NCBI GenBank assembly: GCA_030539275.1
Contig: JAUNSK010000027.1
Span: 1 to 53,618, forward strand
Length of the DNA stretch: 53,618 bases
Direction of reading: 5' to 3'
Origin: Oscillospiraceae bacterium
GTDB lineage: Bacteria > Bacillota > Clostridia > Oscillospirales > Ruminococcaceae
Shown here: piece by piece, positions 18,276 to 26,874 of the stretch
Layout of the letters: each line of letters begins with the position of its first letter
How positions within the stretch are numbered: the stretch's first letter is position 1
Notes under the pieces: generated by a model
The model's input: the letters and a program-made list of their open reading frames with translations, nothing else
Told to the model about the DNA's origin: nothing
The model's database searches: none
Translations under genes and position numbers: made by a program

Positions 18276-19172
18276 ATGAATAAACAAAATAAAAAACGAA
18301 GCAAAATACCGACACTGCTGTTTATATTTTTTTTTCTGGTGGGACTCTCCGTAATGCTCTATCCTACCCTTAGCAATTATATAAATACAAAACATCAGAG
18401 TTATGCAATAGCCAGGTATGATGAGATCATGAATAATCTGTCTGATGGTGAAAGCAAACGGATTTTTGAAGAAGCCCGGAGTTATAACTCAAGGCTCATG
18501 AATCTTGCGTCTCCCCTGGCTAATTATGCACAGGCGGATGGATATCTGAAAGCGCTGGATGTAACCGGTACAGGAATAATGGGCTATATTTCAATCCCGC
18601 AGATAAATGTTCAGCTTCCTGTATATCATGGAACAGGCGAAGATGTTCTTAATATAGCAGCAGGACATCTTGAAGGTTCTACACTTCCTATAGGAGGCAA
18701 AAGTACACATGCTGTTATTTCTGCACACAGAGGGCTGCCGTCTGCGAAACTGTTCAGTGACCTTGATCAGCTGACTGAGGGAGACACATTTACAATAACA
18801 GTTCTGAACCAGGTGCTTACATATCAGATCGATAAAATATCCGTAGTTGTTCCATCCGAAACGGAGAATCTGCAGATAATAAACGACGAGGACTGTGTGA
18901 CCCTGCTTACATGTACCCCATATGGTGTAAATACTCATCGTTTACTGGTAAGAGGAAAAAGAACTGACAATGAAACTGCTGCAGATACAGTCAGAGTATC
19001 ATCGGATGCAGTTCAGATAGATCCTGTAATAGCGGCCTCAGTTGCTGTTGTTCCTATGCTCGTAATCTTTCTTGTCATTATGATGATATGGAATACGACA
19101 GGCACCTCAGAGACTGGGTGCTCAAAACAGAATACTCAAAGGAAAGCGGTGAAGAAAGATGATGAAAAATAA
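18276..19172 (+). CDS. srtC: Class C (pilin-polymerising) sortase
   Basis: A 298-residue transpeptidase with an N-terminal membrane helix and a C-terminal helix (about 249-272), the two-anchor layout of class C sortases. The catalytic triad is H151 in SAHRG, C213 in LLTCTPYG and R222 in NTHRLLVRG. It would cleave LPxTG-type signals of the neighbouring pilins and join them covalently. ATG 18276 is chosen because the membrane segment follows directly; its ribosome site (AGGGAG, 12 bases away) is distant. Its end overlaps the start of the minor pilin gene by 14 bases. Confidence 0.93.
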   Translation: MNKQNKKRSKIPTLLFIFFFLVGLSVMLYPTLSNYINTKHQSYAIARYDEIMNNLSDGESKRIFEEARSYNSRLMNLASPLANYAQADGYLKALDVTGTGIMGYISIPQINVQLPVYHGTGEDVLNIAAGHLEGSTLPIGGKSTHAVISAHRGLPSAKLFSDLDQLTEGDTFTITVLNQVLTYQIDKISVVVPSETENLQIINDEDCVTLLTCTPYGVNTHRLLVRGKRTDNETAADTVRVSSDAVQIDPVIAASVAVVPMLVIFLVIMMIWNTTGTSETGCSKQNTQRKAVKKDDEK

Positions 19173-19878
19173 GAGAATTGCTGCTGTCGCTTTAATAATT
19201 TTAAATATGGTTATTTTTATTGCCATCCTGCAGATAAATGTATCAGCACTGCAGACAGGCCAGAGTATTACTATAGACTGCCAGTGCGGCGGTGTATCTG
19301 TAAATGGTATGGAATGGAGACTGTATAAGGTAGCTGATATGGTAAACAGAGATCTGACGGTAACCGATACTTTTCAGAAGTATGCTGCAGTATTTGATTT
19401 AAGTACTCCGGAGGAAATGAAAAGTCTGGCTTCTGATCTACAGTCATATGTGCTGGCACAAAAACCTGAACCGGATAATACTTTAAAAACATCTGAAGAT
19501 GGAACAGCAGTATTTCGTGATCTTGACAACGGCTGCTATCTTGCAGTATCAGACAGCATCTGTCTTGATGATACTGTTTATTATGCATCACCTGTGCTGG
19601 TATGCATTGACGGACCGGGGATCGGTGACGGCGAATCACCGTATAATGTACTGACAAAGCCCAAAATAGAGTCACATTATCCAGACGATAATCCAGACAC
19701 AGATATAACTACTGATAATATATGGATGACTACGCCTGAACCTTCAGTAAGTGTCACAAAAACAGAGCCCCTTCCTCAGACAGGACAGCTGTGGTGGCCT
19801 GTACCGCTGCTTGTCTGTACAGGAATTATATTATTTGCAGCTGGATGGATGATTTATTTTAAAAAAAGTAACAGGTAA
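19159..19878 (+). CDS. Minor pilin subunit (LPQTG)
   Basis: A 239-residue wall-anchored protein. It has a signal peptide (about 1-31) and a single prealbumin-like domain similar to the first pilin domain (SITIDCQCGGVSVNGMEWRLYKV). A Thr/Pro/Asp-rich stalk follows, then LPQTG near residue 204, a membrane helix and KKSNR. The small size and single domain suggest a base pilin that anchors the fibre to the wall. GGTGA lies six bases before ATG 19159; a second ATG follows at once. Overlap with the sortase gene implies coupled translation. Confidence 0.85.
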   Translation: MMKNKRIAAVALIILNMVIFIAILQINVSALQTGQSITIDCQCGGVSVNGMEWRLYKVADMVNRDLTVTDTFQKYAAVFDLSTPEEMKSLASDLQSYVLAQKPEPDNTLKTSEDGTAVFRDLDNGCYLAVSDSICLDDTVYYASPVLVCIDGPGIGDGESPYNVLTKPKIESHYPDDNPDTDITTDNIWMTTPEPSVSVTKTEPLPQTGQLWWPVPLLVCTGIILFAAGWMIYFKKSNR

Positions 19879-19959
19879 AAATGGATTTAACAACAGCCTG
19901 TCTGCTTAAGAAAACAGCATAAAGATAAACTTGACATAACTGTGTTATGGAGGATAAAG

Positions 19960-20583
19960 ATGGATGTCAGATATGCAGGTATAATTTCAATGACTGCCGG
20001 AGCAGTACTGATAATAACAGCCGCATCTGTGGTGTTTTACAACATAAACTGTGACTCAAAAGCAAGTGTCGCTTCAGCTGCGCTGGTATCTGAAATCAAG
20101 ACAGATATATCAGAATATCAAAATGAAAATAACAATGGACATCATCAGGTGGTTTCAGATAATTATGACTGCGGTTCAGAAGACGTTGCATGGGTAAGAT
20201 ATGATTCAGGCGATTATATAGGAATACTTGAGATACCGACACTTGATCTTGAACTTCCTGTAAAAAAAGAGTGGAGTTATGATGCACTTAAGGTTTCTCC
20301 GTGCAGGTACAGCGGAACCGCAGCTCACCATGATCTGATAATTGCTGCGCATAATTACCCATGTCATTTTGGTAATCTTGAGAAACTTGCTGCAGACGAG
20401 ACTGTAAAATTTACTGATGTACAGGGTAAGATCTATGAATACAGGACTATCTGTACAGAGATAATCTATCCTGTTGATAATGAATATATGAAATCAGATG
20501 CCTGGGATCTGAGCTTGTTTACCTGCACATTAAGCGGAAAAAGCCGTCTTACTGTAAGATGCGTTAAGATAAATAACAATTAA
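19960..20583 (+). CDS. Second sortase
   Basis: A 207-residue sortase with one N-terminal membrane anchor (about 7-27) and a catalytic domain. The triad is in AAHNYPCHFG (His), SLFTCTLSG (Cys) and SRLTVRC (Arg). It lacks the C-terminal membrane helix of class C enzymes, so it may attach the finished pilus to the peptidoglycan rather than polymerise it; this role is inference. The class cannot be settled by eye, with class B or D types both possible. ATG 19960 follows GGAGG by six bases. It lies 81 bases after the minor pilin gene and closes the operon. Confidence 0.85.
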   Translation: MDVRYAGIISMTAGAVLIITAASVVFYNINCDSKASVASAALVSEIKTDISEYQNENNNGHHQVVSDNYDCGSEDVAWVRYDSGDYIGILEIPTLDLELPVKKEWSYDALKVSPCRYSGTAAHHDLIIAAHNYPCHFGNLEKLAADETVKFTDVQGKIYEYRTICTEIIYPVDNEYMKSDAWDLSLFTCTLSGKSRLTVRCVKINNN

Positions 20584-20612
20584 TTATAGACCAAAAAAAT
20601 TATTCTATATTT

Positions 20613-20679
20613 ATCACAAATGAACCGCTGATGAGTTGTGATGTTTTACAAATATAATTTTACCATTTGTTTTTTTTTT
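20613..20679 (+). terminator. Terminator region of the pilus operon
   Basis: A first hairpin pairs ATCACAA (20613) with TTGTGAT (20636-20642). A second pairs ACAAAT (20648-20653) with ATTTGT (20665-20670) and is followed by nine T. The second hairpin is the better rho-independent candidate. Confidence 0.65.
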
Positions 20680-20687
20680 CTGAAAGC

Positions 20688-20716
20688 TTGACTTATACAG
20701 ATATATGCGTTATAAT
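20688..20716 (+). promoter_or_regulatory. Strong SigA-type promoter of the candidate small RNA
   Basis: TTGACT, 17-bp spacer, TATAAT. The predicted start near 20723 is not followed by any open frame with a ribosome site before the terminator at 20815-20850. Confidence 0.7.
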
Positions 20717-20722
20717 TGCAAT

Positions 20723-20850
20723 AGTGTTAAGTTAATATTCGTTATTAAAATTAACACTCGTTTTGTTGTCTCCTTTCTTTTGTTCTACACATATTTATTT
20801 ATCTCTTTTTATCTTTGCAGGGCACCGTTTGTCCTGCAATTTTATTTTTT
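20723..20850 (+). ncRNA. Candidate small regulatory RNA
   Basis: A stretch of about 128 nt bounded by its own promoter (20688-20716) and its own terminator (TTGCAGG / CCTGCAA stem, then TTTTATTTTTT). The next gene, rsmE, has a separate promoter at 20905-20933, so this need not be its leader. The 5' end folds into a hairpin (AGTGTTAA, 20723-20730, with TTAACACT, 20751-20758). The middle is a long pyrimidine-rich, probably unpaired region containing GTCTCCTTTC, which is complementary to a Shine-Dalgarno sequence. No open frame is supported. I match it to no known RNA family. Confidence 0.5.
20815..20850 (+). terminator. Rho-independent terminator of the candidate small RNA
   Basis: TTGCAGG (20815-20821) and CCTGCAA (20833-20839) form a stem followed by TTTTATTTTTT. 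Confidence 0.75.
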
Positions 20851-20904
20851 ATAAGGAAAAATTTTTTATTTTACTATTTGACTAATACAATTGAGCTTTG
20901 TCTA

Positions 20905-20933
20905 TTGCAAATTTGTCATTTATGTATTATAAT
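20905..20933 (+). promoter_or_regulatory. SigA-type promoter of rsmE
   Basis: TTGCAA, 17-bp spacer, TATAAT, about 40 nt upstream of the rsmE start. Confidence 0.6.
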
Positions 20934-20978
20934 AATTCTATAATAATGTCAGCAAGACAGGATGGAGTCTGTAGTTTT

Positions 20979-21698
20979 ATGCCCCGATTTTTTGTAGATG
21001 AAATAAGTGAAAAACATGCGTCTATAACCGGAGATGATGCAAGACATATAATGCGTTCTCTCAGGATGAAAACCGGAGATGCACTGACTGTCAGCTGTAA
21101 GGGTATTGATTACTCCTGTGTGATTGATTCTTTTTCAGATGAAACAGTAAATCTTGAAGTTCTGTTTTTTAACAAGTGCAAATCGGAACCTACAGTAGAT
21201 ATTACATTATATCAGGCAGTTCCGAAACTTGATAAACTGGAAATGATCATTCAGAAATCTGTTGAACTCGGAGTGTCACGAATAGTCCCGGTTCTGACAA
21301 GAAGATGTATATCAAGACCTTCAGAAAAAGACTTTTCAAAAAAACTCGGACGATATCAGAATATCTCGCTTTCTGCTGCAAAACAGTCAGGAAGAGGCAT
21401 AATTCCTGAAATAATGCCGATAATAAATTATACTCAGGCTATTGAATGTATGAAAAAATCCGATTGCTCACTTATGTTTTATGAACAGGGCGGAATCAGA
21501 TTCTCTGAGGTTGATTTTGACGGTGTCAGAACTATTTCGCTTCTTGTCGGAAGTGAGGGCGGTTTTGATGAAGCAGAGGTCGGACAGGCTGATGCTGCCG
21601 GAGTTAAAAGAATCTGGCTTGGTGACAGGATATTAAGATGTGAGACAGCCCCTCTTGCGGCGCTGACTCTTACAATGTTTTTAACACAGAATTTGTAA
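20979..21698 (+). CDS. rsmE: 16S rRNA (uracil-1498-N3)-methyltransferase RsmE
   Basis: A 239-residue SPOUT-class methyltransferase that modifies U1498 of 16S rRNA using S-adenosylmethionine. The N-terminal PUA-like domain (PRFFVDE, DDARHIMRSLRMKTGD) is followed by the knotted domain with LLVGSEGGFDEAEV and the C-terminal LGDRILRCETAPLAAL. ATG 20979 gives the standard family start MPRFF and is 11 bases after GGAG; a longer frame from 20898 is not needed. It has its own promoter, so it is separate from the pilus operon. Confidence 0.95.
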   Translation: MPRFFVDEISEKHASITGDDARHIMRSLRMKTGDALTVSCKGIDYSCVIDSFSDETVNLEVLFFNKCKSEPTVDITLYQAVPKLDKLEMIIQKSVELGVSRIVPVLTRRCISRPSEKDFSKKLGRYQNISLSAAKQSGRGIIPEIMPIINYTQAIECMKKSDCSLMFYEQGGIRFSEVDFDGVRTISLLVGSEGGFDEAEVGQADAAGVKRIWLGDRILRCETAPLAALTLTMFLTQNL

Positions 21699-21736
21699 TC
21701 TGATTTCACAACGGACATGCTGTACATGATCTATGT

Positions 21737-21769
21737 ATGAGAGCAGATATATTCTCATCATATTTTTTT
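21737..21769 (+). terminator. Possible terminator of rsmE
   Basis: A 6-bp stem (ATGAGA / TCTCAT) is followed by CATATTTTTTTA. The stem is short, so support is moderate. Confidence 0.4.
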
Positions 21770-21806
21770 AGTCCGCCATTATCAGACGGACAGAATGGAG
21801 GTTATT

Positions 21807-22121
21807 ATGAAAGGTTCATTAATAGGAATTATAGCAGCAGCAGTATCAGTAACGGCAGCTATTATTACAGTAATTGCACTTAAAAAACATCACAATTCAT
21901 GTGATGATTCATGTGACTGCGGATGCGACTCAGACTGTGACTGCGGTTTTGATGACTGCGGATGCGATTTTGATGACTGTGATGTAGATGACGGCGATTT
22001 TGACGGATTTACTTGTGAAGATGAATGTGATATAGATGATTTTGATGATGACAGAGATATAGATAATCTTGTTCCGGATGCAGCAGATGATGAAGAGGAA
22101 GAAGAAAACCTGGATAAGTAA
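21807..22121 (+). CDS. Membrane-anchored Cys/Asp-rich small protein
   Basis: A 104-residue protein that I cannot place in a family. Residues 4-29 form one membrane helix with a short basic cap (KKHH). The rest is extremely acidic and Cys-rich: CDDSCDCGCDSDCDCG continues as an alternation of Cys, Asp, Gly and Phe, then as an Asp/Glu tail ending DDEEEEENLDK. About a dozen Cys lie within 50 residues, many as CxC or CxxxC, which suggests metal or metal-cluster binding. ATG 21807 follows TGGAGG by six bases; an in-frame ATG at 21795 overlaps that site. It sits alone between rsmE and recA and has its own downstream terminator. Confidence 0.7.
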   Translation: MKGSLIGIIAAAVSVTAAIITVIALKKHHNSCDDSCDCGCDSDCDCGFDDCGCDFDDCDVDDGDFDGFTCEDECDIDDFDDDRDIDNLVPDAADDEEEEENLDK

Positions 22122-22154
22122 TCTGGTAAGGCAAGTTTAAGTATAGTAAATATC

Positions 22155-22190
22155 AACAGGGCGGATTTGTCTGTCCTGTTTTTATTTTTT
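22155..22190 (+). terminator. Rho-independent terminator of the Cys/Asp-rich gene
   Basis: AACAGG (22155-22160) pairs with CCTGTT (22175-22180), with partial inner pairing, and is followed by TTTATTTTTT. Confidence 0.65.
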
Positions 22191-22312
22191 TAAATCTTAC
22201 ATATGGAATTATACTTATTATTATGATATAATATAATAATCACACGAACAAAAGACTGCGGCTGCCTGCTGCGAAAAATACATAAATAAAAAATATATTT
22301 ACGGAGGTTTTT

Positions 22313-23491
22313 ATGGCAAAGGAAATAAAAAAGAAGACACTTCAGATGCCGGCAAGCAATGATGATAAGAAAAAGGCCCTGGAGGCAGCGATTGCCCAGA
22401 TAGAAAAAGCATATGGTGCCGGTGCTGTCATGAGGCTCGGACAGACAAAGAGCCTTGACGTGGAAGCTGTTCCCACAGGTTCAATGACACTTGATATGGC
22501 GCTTGGAATAGGCGGAGTTCCGAGAGGACGTGTAGTTGAAGTGTACGGACCTGAAAGTTCAGGTAAGACAACTGTTGCGCTTCATATAGTTGCAGAGGCA
22601 CAGAAGCTTGGCGGAAACGCTGCTTTTATAGACGTAGAGCATGCTCTTGACCCTGTTTATGCAGGTGCACTCGGCGTGGATATAGATAATCTTCTTGTTT
22701 CACAGCCTGACAGCGGAGAACAGGCTCTTGAGATTGCAGAAGCACTTGTACGTTCAGGAGCTATTGATGTAATAGTCCTCGACTCTGTTGCAGCCATGGT
22801 AACAAAGGCTGAAATAGATGGTGAAATGGGTGACCTGCATGTCGGCCAGCTCGCACGTCTTATGTCACAGGCAATGAGAAAGCTTACATCTGTTATCGCA
22901 AAATCAAACTGCGTAGCGGTATTTATCAATCAGGTCAGAGAAAAGATAGGTGTTATGTATGGAAATCCTGAAACAACACCAGGCGGACGTGCGCTTAAGT
23001 TCTATTCATCAGTACGAATTGAAGTACGTAAAGGAGAGGCACTTAAGAACGGTGCTGAGGTAATAGGAAACAGAACAAGATGCAAAGTCGTAAAAAATAA
23101 GGTAGCACCTCCGTTCAGAGAGTGTGAATTTGATATTATGTACGGACAGGGCATATCAAGAGTCGGTGAAGTTCTTGATATGGCAGTTGATCTTGATATC
23201 GTTAAAAAGGGCGGTGCATGGTTCAGCTATAACGATATGAAGCTTGGACAGGGAAGAGACAATTCAAAGGAGACACTCAGAAACAACCCAGAGCTCATGA
23301 AGGAAATAGAGGAAAAGATAAAGGAAAATGTAGATAATCTTCTTATGGTGTCAAAGAAAAACAAGAAGGAAGCAAAGCTTACAGAAGCTGTGAAAAAGGC
23401 TGAAAATACAGCATCTGCAGCAAAGGATGATGTATCGATCAATGCGGATGATGACTTTGAGGAATTCTCACCGGCAGGTAATATTGAATGA
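22313..23491 (+). CDS. recA: Recombinase RecA
   Basis: A 392-residue DNA-dependent ATPase for homologous recombination and SOS induction. Walker A (GPESSGKT) is at 78-85, Walker B sits in [10 protein letters not shown], and the L1/L2 DNA-binding loops are complete ([37 protein letters not shown]). The C-terminal 60 residues are a long, charged, Lys/Glu/Asp-rich tail, longer than in many relatives. ATG 22313 follows GGAGG. A TATAAT box lies near 22227, but no clear LexA-type operator was found. Its stop overlaps recX by four bases (ATGA). Confidence 0.98.
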   Translation: MAKEIKKKTLQMPASNDDKKKALEAAIAQIEKAYGAGAVMRLGQTKSLDVEAVPTGSMTLDMALGIGGVPRGRVVEVYGPESSGKTTVALHIVAEAQKLGGNAAFIDVEHALDPVYAGALGVDIDNLLVSQPDSGEQALEIAEALVRSGAIDVIVLDSVAAMVTKAEIDGEMGDLHVGQLARLMSQAMRKLTSVIAKSNCVAVFINQVREKIGVMYGNPETTPGGRALKFYSSVRIEVRKGEALKNGAEVIGNRTRCKVVKNKVAPPFRECEFDIMYGQGISRVGEVLDMAVDLDIVKKGGAWFSYNDMKLGQGRDNSKETLRNNPELMKEIEEKIKENVDNLLMVSKKNKKEAKLTEAVKKAENTASAAKDDVSINADDDFEEFSPAGNIE

Positions 23492-24090
23492 CCGTACAGT
23501 CAGTAGCACCATATAAGGGAAACACAGTTGAGGTCTGTATAGACGGATCACCTGTATATCTGCATAAAGATATAGTCTTTGATTTTGGTCTTAAGGCCGG
23601 ATATGAGATAACAGATGAAAAATATAATGAGATAATCTGCGCTGCCCTGAAAAAGAAAGCAATGGAGCGCGGACTTTATCTTCTTGACTACAGAGATCAT
23701 TCATACAGGGAGCTGTTTGAAAAGCTTTCGAAAAATTATCCTGATGATGTCTGTTTTTACGTAGCAGACAGACTTACAGAGCTAGGAATGATAAATGACA
23801 GAAGATATGCGCAGAATCTGGCTGCAAAGTTTATAAAGGTAAAGAAATACGGACCTTTCCGTGCTGTAAGAGAGATGTGTCTGAAGGGAATTGAAAAGTC
23901 ACTCGCACAGGAAATGGTCTGTGTTTACAGTGATCAGACACGGGATATTCTTTATGATCTGGTCTGTGCAAAATATTCAAGGTATCTGACTGATGACTCC
24001 GGAATAAAAAAAGTGAAAAATGCTCTCTGCAGACAGGGATATGGATATGATGATATAAATGCGGTCATTGATATGTGTCTTGATGAATAA
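23488..24090 (+). CDS. recX: Regulatory protein RecX
   Basis: A 200-residue, mainly helical protein of the RecX family that limits RecA filament growth. Recognisable elements are [55 protein letters not shown] and the C-terminal repeat [14 protein letters not shown]. It overlaps the recA stop by four bases, so the inhibitor is translated in step with RecA, as is common in Firmicutes. The spacing to rimO is 21 bases. Confidence 0.92.
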   Translation: MTVQSVAPYKGNTVEVCIDGSPVYLHKDIVFDFGLKAGYEITDEKYNEIICAALKKKAMERGLYLLDYRDHSYRELFEKLSKNYPDDVCFYVADRLTELGMINDRRYAQNLAAKFIKVKKYGPFRAVREMCLKGIEKSLAQEMVCVYSDQTRDILYDLVCAKYSRYLTDDSGIKKVKNALCRQGYGYDDINAVIDMCLDE

Positions 24091-24111
24091 TTTTAAAGGA
24101 TGGAATAATAA

Positions 24112-25452
24112 ATGCCTATAAATGTTGGAATGGTTTCGCTCGGATGTTCTAAAAATCTGGTGGACAGTGAACGTATGCTCTACAAAATAAGAAAAAGAGG
24201 ATATCAGCTGGTAACCGATCCTGCGAAAGCAAATATAGTAATAATCAATACATGCGGATTTATACAGTCAGCAAAAGAGGAAGCAATTGAAACTATCCTT
24301 GAACTTGCCAGGCTCAAGGAGGAGGGAACAGTAAGGAAACTGGTCGTTTCAGGATGCCTTGCTGAGAGATACAAAGAACAGATAGCCGAGGAGTTTCCTG
24401 AAGTTGATGCTGTAGTCGGCATCGGATCGGATGACGAAATAATAGATGTTCTCGACAGAGTTCTTGCAAATGAACGTGTTGTTGAATTTAAGGACAAATG
24501 CAGTCTCGGACTTACCGGCAAGAGAATAATCTCTACACTTCCGTTTTATTCTTATCTTAAGATTGCAGAAGGATGCAGCAACTGCTGTTCATACTGTGCA
24601 ATTCCCATGATAAGAGGAAAGTTCAGAAGTGTTCCTATGGAAAAGGTAATCGAGGAGGCTCAGTGGCTTGCAGATAACGGTGTAACGGAACTTGTTGTGA
24701 TAGCACAGGACTCTACAAGATATGGTGAGGATCTGTACGGAAAATCAAAGCTTCCGGAACTTCTGCGTGAACTGTGTAAGATTGGATCTCTCAAATGGAT
24801 ACGTGTTCTCTACTGCTATCCTGAGAGAATAACAGATGAACTTATTGATGTTATAGCCAGTGAAAATAAGATCGTAAAATATCTTGATATACCTATTCAG
24901 CACAGTGATGAAAAAATACTTAAGGCTATGAACAGAAAAGGCAGTGAACAGGAATTAAGAGCTCTGTTTGAAAAACTGCGCAGCAAAATACCTGGTATAA
25001 CTCTGAGAACTACCTTAATAACCGGATTTCCGACAGAGACTGAGGAACAGTTCAATTCAATGGCTGAGTTTGTAAATGATATACAGTTTGAAAGACTCGG
25101 ATGTTTTCCTTATTCCCAGGAAGAAGGAACAAAGGCTGCCCAGATGCCTGATCAGGTAGATGAGGAAGTCAGAAATCACAGAAGTGAAATAATTATGCAG
25201 CAGCAGCAGTTAGTAAGTGAAAAGAAAAATAACGCAATGATAGGCTCAACTGTACAGGCTGTAGTAGAAGGTTTTGATCAGTGGGCAGAATGTTACTTCG
25301 GAAGAACAAAAGCTGATGCTCCTGACATAGACGGCAAGATATTCTTCAGCAGTGCAAAGAAACTTAAATGCGGTGAGTACGTGATGGTTAAAGTAAATGA
25401 GTCTCTTGATTATGATTTGATGGGAGAGGTTATAGATGAATCTGCCGAATAA
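24112..25452 (+). CDS. rimO: Ribosomal protein S12 methylthiotransferase RimO
   Basis: A 446-residue radical-SAM methylthiotransferase that modifies an Asp of ribosomal protein S12. The N-terminal cluster-binding domain has VSLGCSKNLVDSE, NTCGFI and SGCLAERY. The radical-SAM CxxxCxxC motif is C155, C159, C162 in EGCSNCCSYCAIP. A C-terminal TRAM domain closes the protein. The SKNLVDSE signature favours RimO over MiaB. AAGGA precedes ATG 24112. Its last 17 bases overlap pgsA. Confidence 0.96.
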   Translation: MPINVGMVSLGCSKNLVDSERMLYKIRKRGYQLVTDPAKANIVIINTCGFIQSAKEEAIETILELARLKEEGTVRKLVVSGCLAERYKEQIAEEFPEVDAVVGIGSDDEIIDVLDRVLANERVVEFKDKCSLGLTGKRIISTLPFYSYLKIAEGCSNCCSYCAIPMIRGKFRSVPMEKVIEEAQWLADNGVTELVVIAQDSTRYGEDLYGKSKLPELLRELCKIGSLKWIRVLYCYPERITDELIDVIASENKIVKYLDIPIQHSDEKILKAMNRKGSEQELRALFEKLRSKIPGITLRTTLITGFPTETEEQFNSMAEFVNDIQFERLGCFPYSQEEGTKAAQMPDQVDEEVRNHRSEIIMQQQQLVSEKKNNAMIGSTVQAVVEGFDQWAECYFGRTKADAPDIDGKIFFSSAKKLKCGEYVMVKVNESLDYDLMGEVIDESAE

Positions 25453-25984
25453 GCTGACTCTGATGAGAGTCATTCTCGTTCCTTTTTTCATACTGTTCTT
25501 TTATCTGGATAAGCTTCCGGGAAATTACCTTATAGCATTTATAATTTTCGCGGCAGCAAGTATTACAGATGCTCTTGATGGTCATATTGCAAGGAAAAAC
25601 AACCTCATTACGAACTTCGGAAAGTTTCTGGATCCGCTGGCAGACAAGGTGCTGGTAATGGCTGCACTTGCGTGCTTTGTTGAAAAAGGTCTTATGTCTG
25701 CTATACCTCTTATAATTATTATTGCAAGAGAGTTTATGGTATCGGGACTCAGACTTGTAACAGCAAACGAAGGAATAGTTGTAGCAGCTGGTATATGGGG
25801 AAAACTGAAAACAGCATTTACGATGGTTTCAATTGTAATAATACTTGTTTTCTGCATTGCCGGTGTAACAGATAAACTGAAGCTCATTTCAGATATACTT
25901 ATATGGATATCTGCTGCGCTTACAATAATATCAGGTGTTGTATATCTTAAAGGTTACTGGAAATATATTGACACAGATAAATAA
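25436..25984 (+). CDS. pgsA: CDP-diacylglycerol--glycerol-3-phosphate 3-phosphatidyltransferase
   Basis: A 182-residue integral membrane enzyme that makes phosphatidylglycerol phosphate from CDP-diacylglycerol. It has the CDP-alcohol phosphotransferase motif in DALDGHIARKNNLITNFG continuing to FLDPLADKV, with the two late Asp present. Several membrane helices follow. The start MNLPNKLTLMRV is typical of the family. Translation probably couples to rimO through a 17-base overlap. A strong bidirectional terminator follows at 25984-26031. Confidence 0.95.
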   Translation: MNLPNKLTLMRVILVPFFILFFYLDKLPGNYLIAFIIFAAASITDALDGHIARKNNLITNFGKFLDPLADKVLVMAALACFVEKGLMSAIPLIIIIAREFMVSGLRLVTANEGIVVAAGIWGKLKTAFTMVSIVIILVFCIAGVTDKLKLISDILIWISAALTIISGVVYLKGYWKYIDTDK

Positions 25985-26031
25985 AATAAATAACGGTGAT
26001 GAAGCATAGGTTTCATCACCGTTATTTATTT
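25984..26031. terminator. Bidirectional terminator between pgsA and the ytaF-like gene
   Basis: AAATAAATAACGGTGATGAA pairs perfectly with its complement at 26012-26031 around an 8-nt loop. The arms are A-rich at one base and T-rich at the other, so it can work in both directions. It touches both stop codons. Confidence 0.85.
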
Positions 26032-26659
26032 AATGGATTCTGATAAGTTTTGTACAGGCTATGACAATAAGTATAAGGCCGCTAAGCCATGAAAAATCGT
26101 GTTTCAGACTGCGGCTTACAGACTTTCCGGTAATATAGCCCAGACCGATCGCTGCCATACAGAACAAAAATGACATTATGCTGACCATAGCAATATTTGT
26201 GCCAAGCAGTCCTATTCCTATTCCGGCAGCTACTGAGTCAAGGGAAAGCGCTATCCCCAGTACTGCTGACTCGCTGCATGAAATACATTTTGAACAGTCC
26301 TTGTCGGCCTTCGCCGGCTCCATGTATATTTCAATAACAAATCCCATACCGCCGCGGCAAAATGATACTTTTCGTCTGTTATTGCTGCGGCTCAGTAATT
26401 TTTTCAGATATTCTTTGAGCACCGATATGAGTCCCAGAATAAAAAGAATAAGGAAACCGAGTATACATGAGGTCTTCTGGGAAATATAGCTGCTGATAAT
26501 ATTTGAAAACAGCAAAGAAACTGTCAGTGCAGCTGTTCCTATAGTGCTGATAATAACAGCAGGGACAAAATTTATCTTTACCTTGCTGCTGCCATATGAA
26601 AAGGCTGCAAAAAATGCATCTATACACACAGCGAAAACAAGCATAACCCCCTGCATCAT
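26030..26659 (-). CDS. ytaF: YtaF/MntP-like sporulation membrane protein
   Basis: A 209-residue membrane protein with about six helices arranged as two halves. ALSLDSVAAGIGIGL in the second half and VFAVCIDAFFAAFSYG in the first are the repeated Asp-containing motifs of the MntP/YtaF superfamily (putative cation exporters; YtaF is linked to sporulation). The central loop is unusual: it carries DKDCSKCISCSES, a CxxCxxC motif. ATG 26659 follows GGGGTGAT; a second ATG comes next, and longer frames have no ribosome site. The exact substrate is not known. Confidence 0.8.
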   Translation of the reverse strand: MMQGVMLVFAVCIDAFFAAFSYGSSKVKINFVPAVIISTIGTAALTVSLLFSNIISSYISQKTSCILGFLILFILGLISVLKEYLKKLLSRSNNRRKVSFCRGGMGFVIEIYMEPAKADKDCSKCISCSESAVLGIALSLDSVAAGIGIGLLGTNIAMVSIMSFLFCMAAIGLGYITGKSVSRSLKHDFSWLSGLILIVIACTKLIRIH

Positions 26660-26874
26660 TAAATCACCCCATTTGCAAAATGTCCTTACTATAATATTAT
26701 TAATAATCAAAACAATGGGTGACTGATATAACAGCATTTATTTTAAAACAGATGCAGCAACATGTGATTTTTCTCAAAATACGTTGAAAGTTGATATTTT
26801 GTTCAAAATGGAATCATATTATATGTGTTTTATGTAGAATAACAAAATAGTATTAAAAAAGAAAGATGTAATAA

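Noticed and set aside
19931-19959. TTGACA as a separate promoter for the second sortase
   Set aside because: The -35 match is perfect, but the best -10 at 16-17 bp is weak (GATAAA) and transcription would begin inside the first codons, removing the ribosome site.
22243-22262. LexA-type operator upstream of recA
   Set aside because: CGAAC occurs, but the second half needed for a GAAC-N4-GTTC palindrome is not present (GACT instead), so no operator is called.
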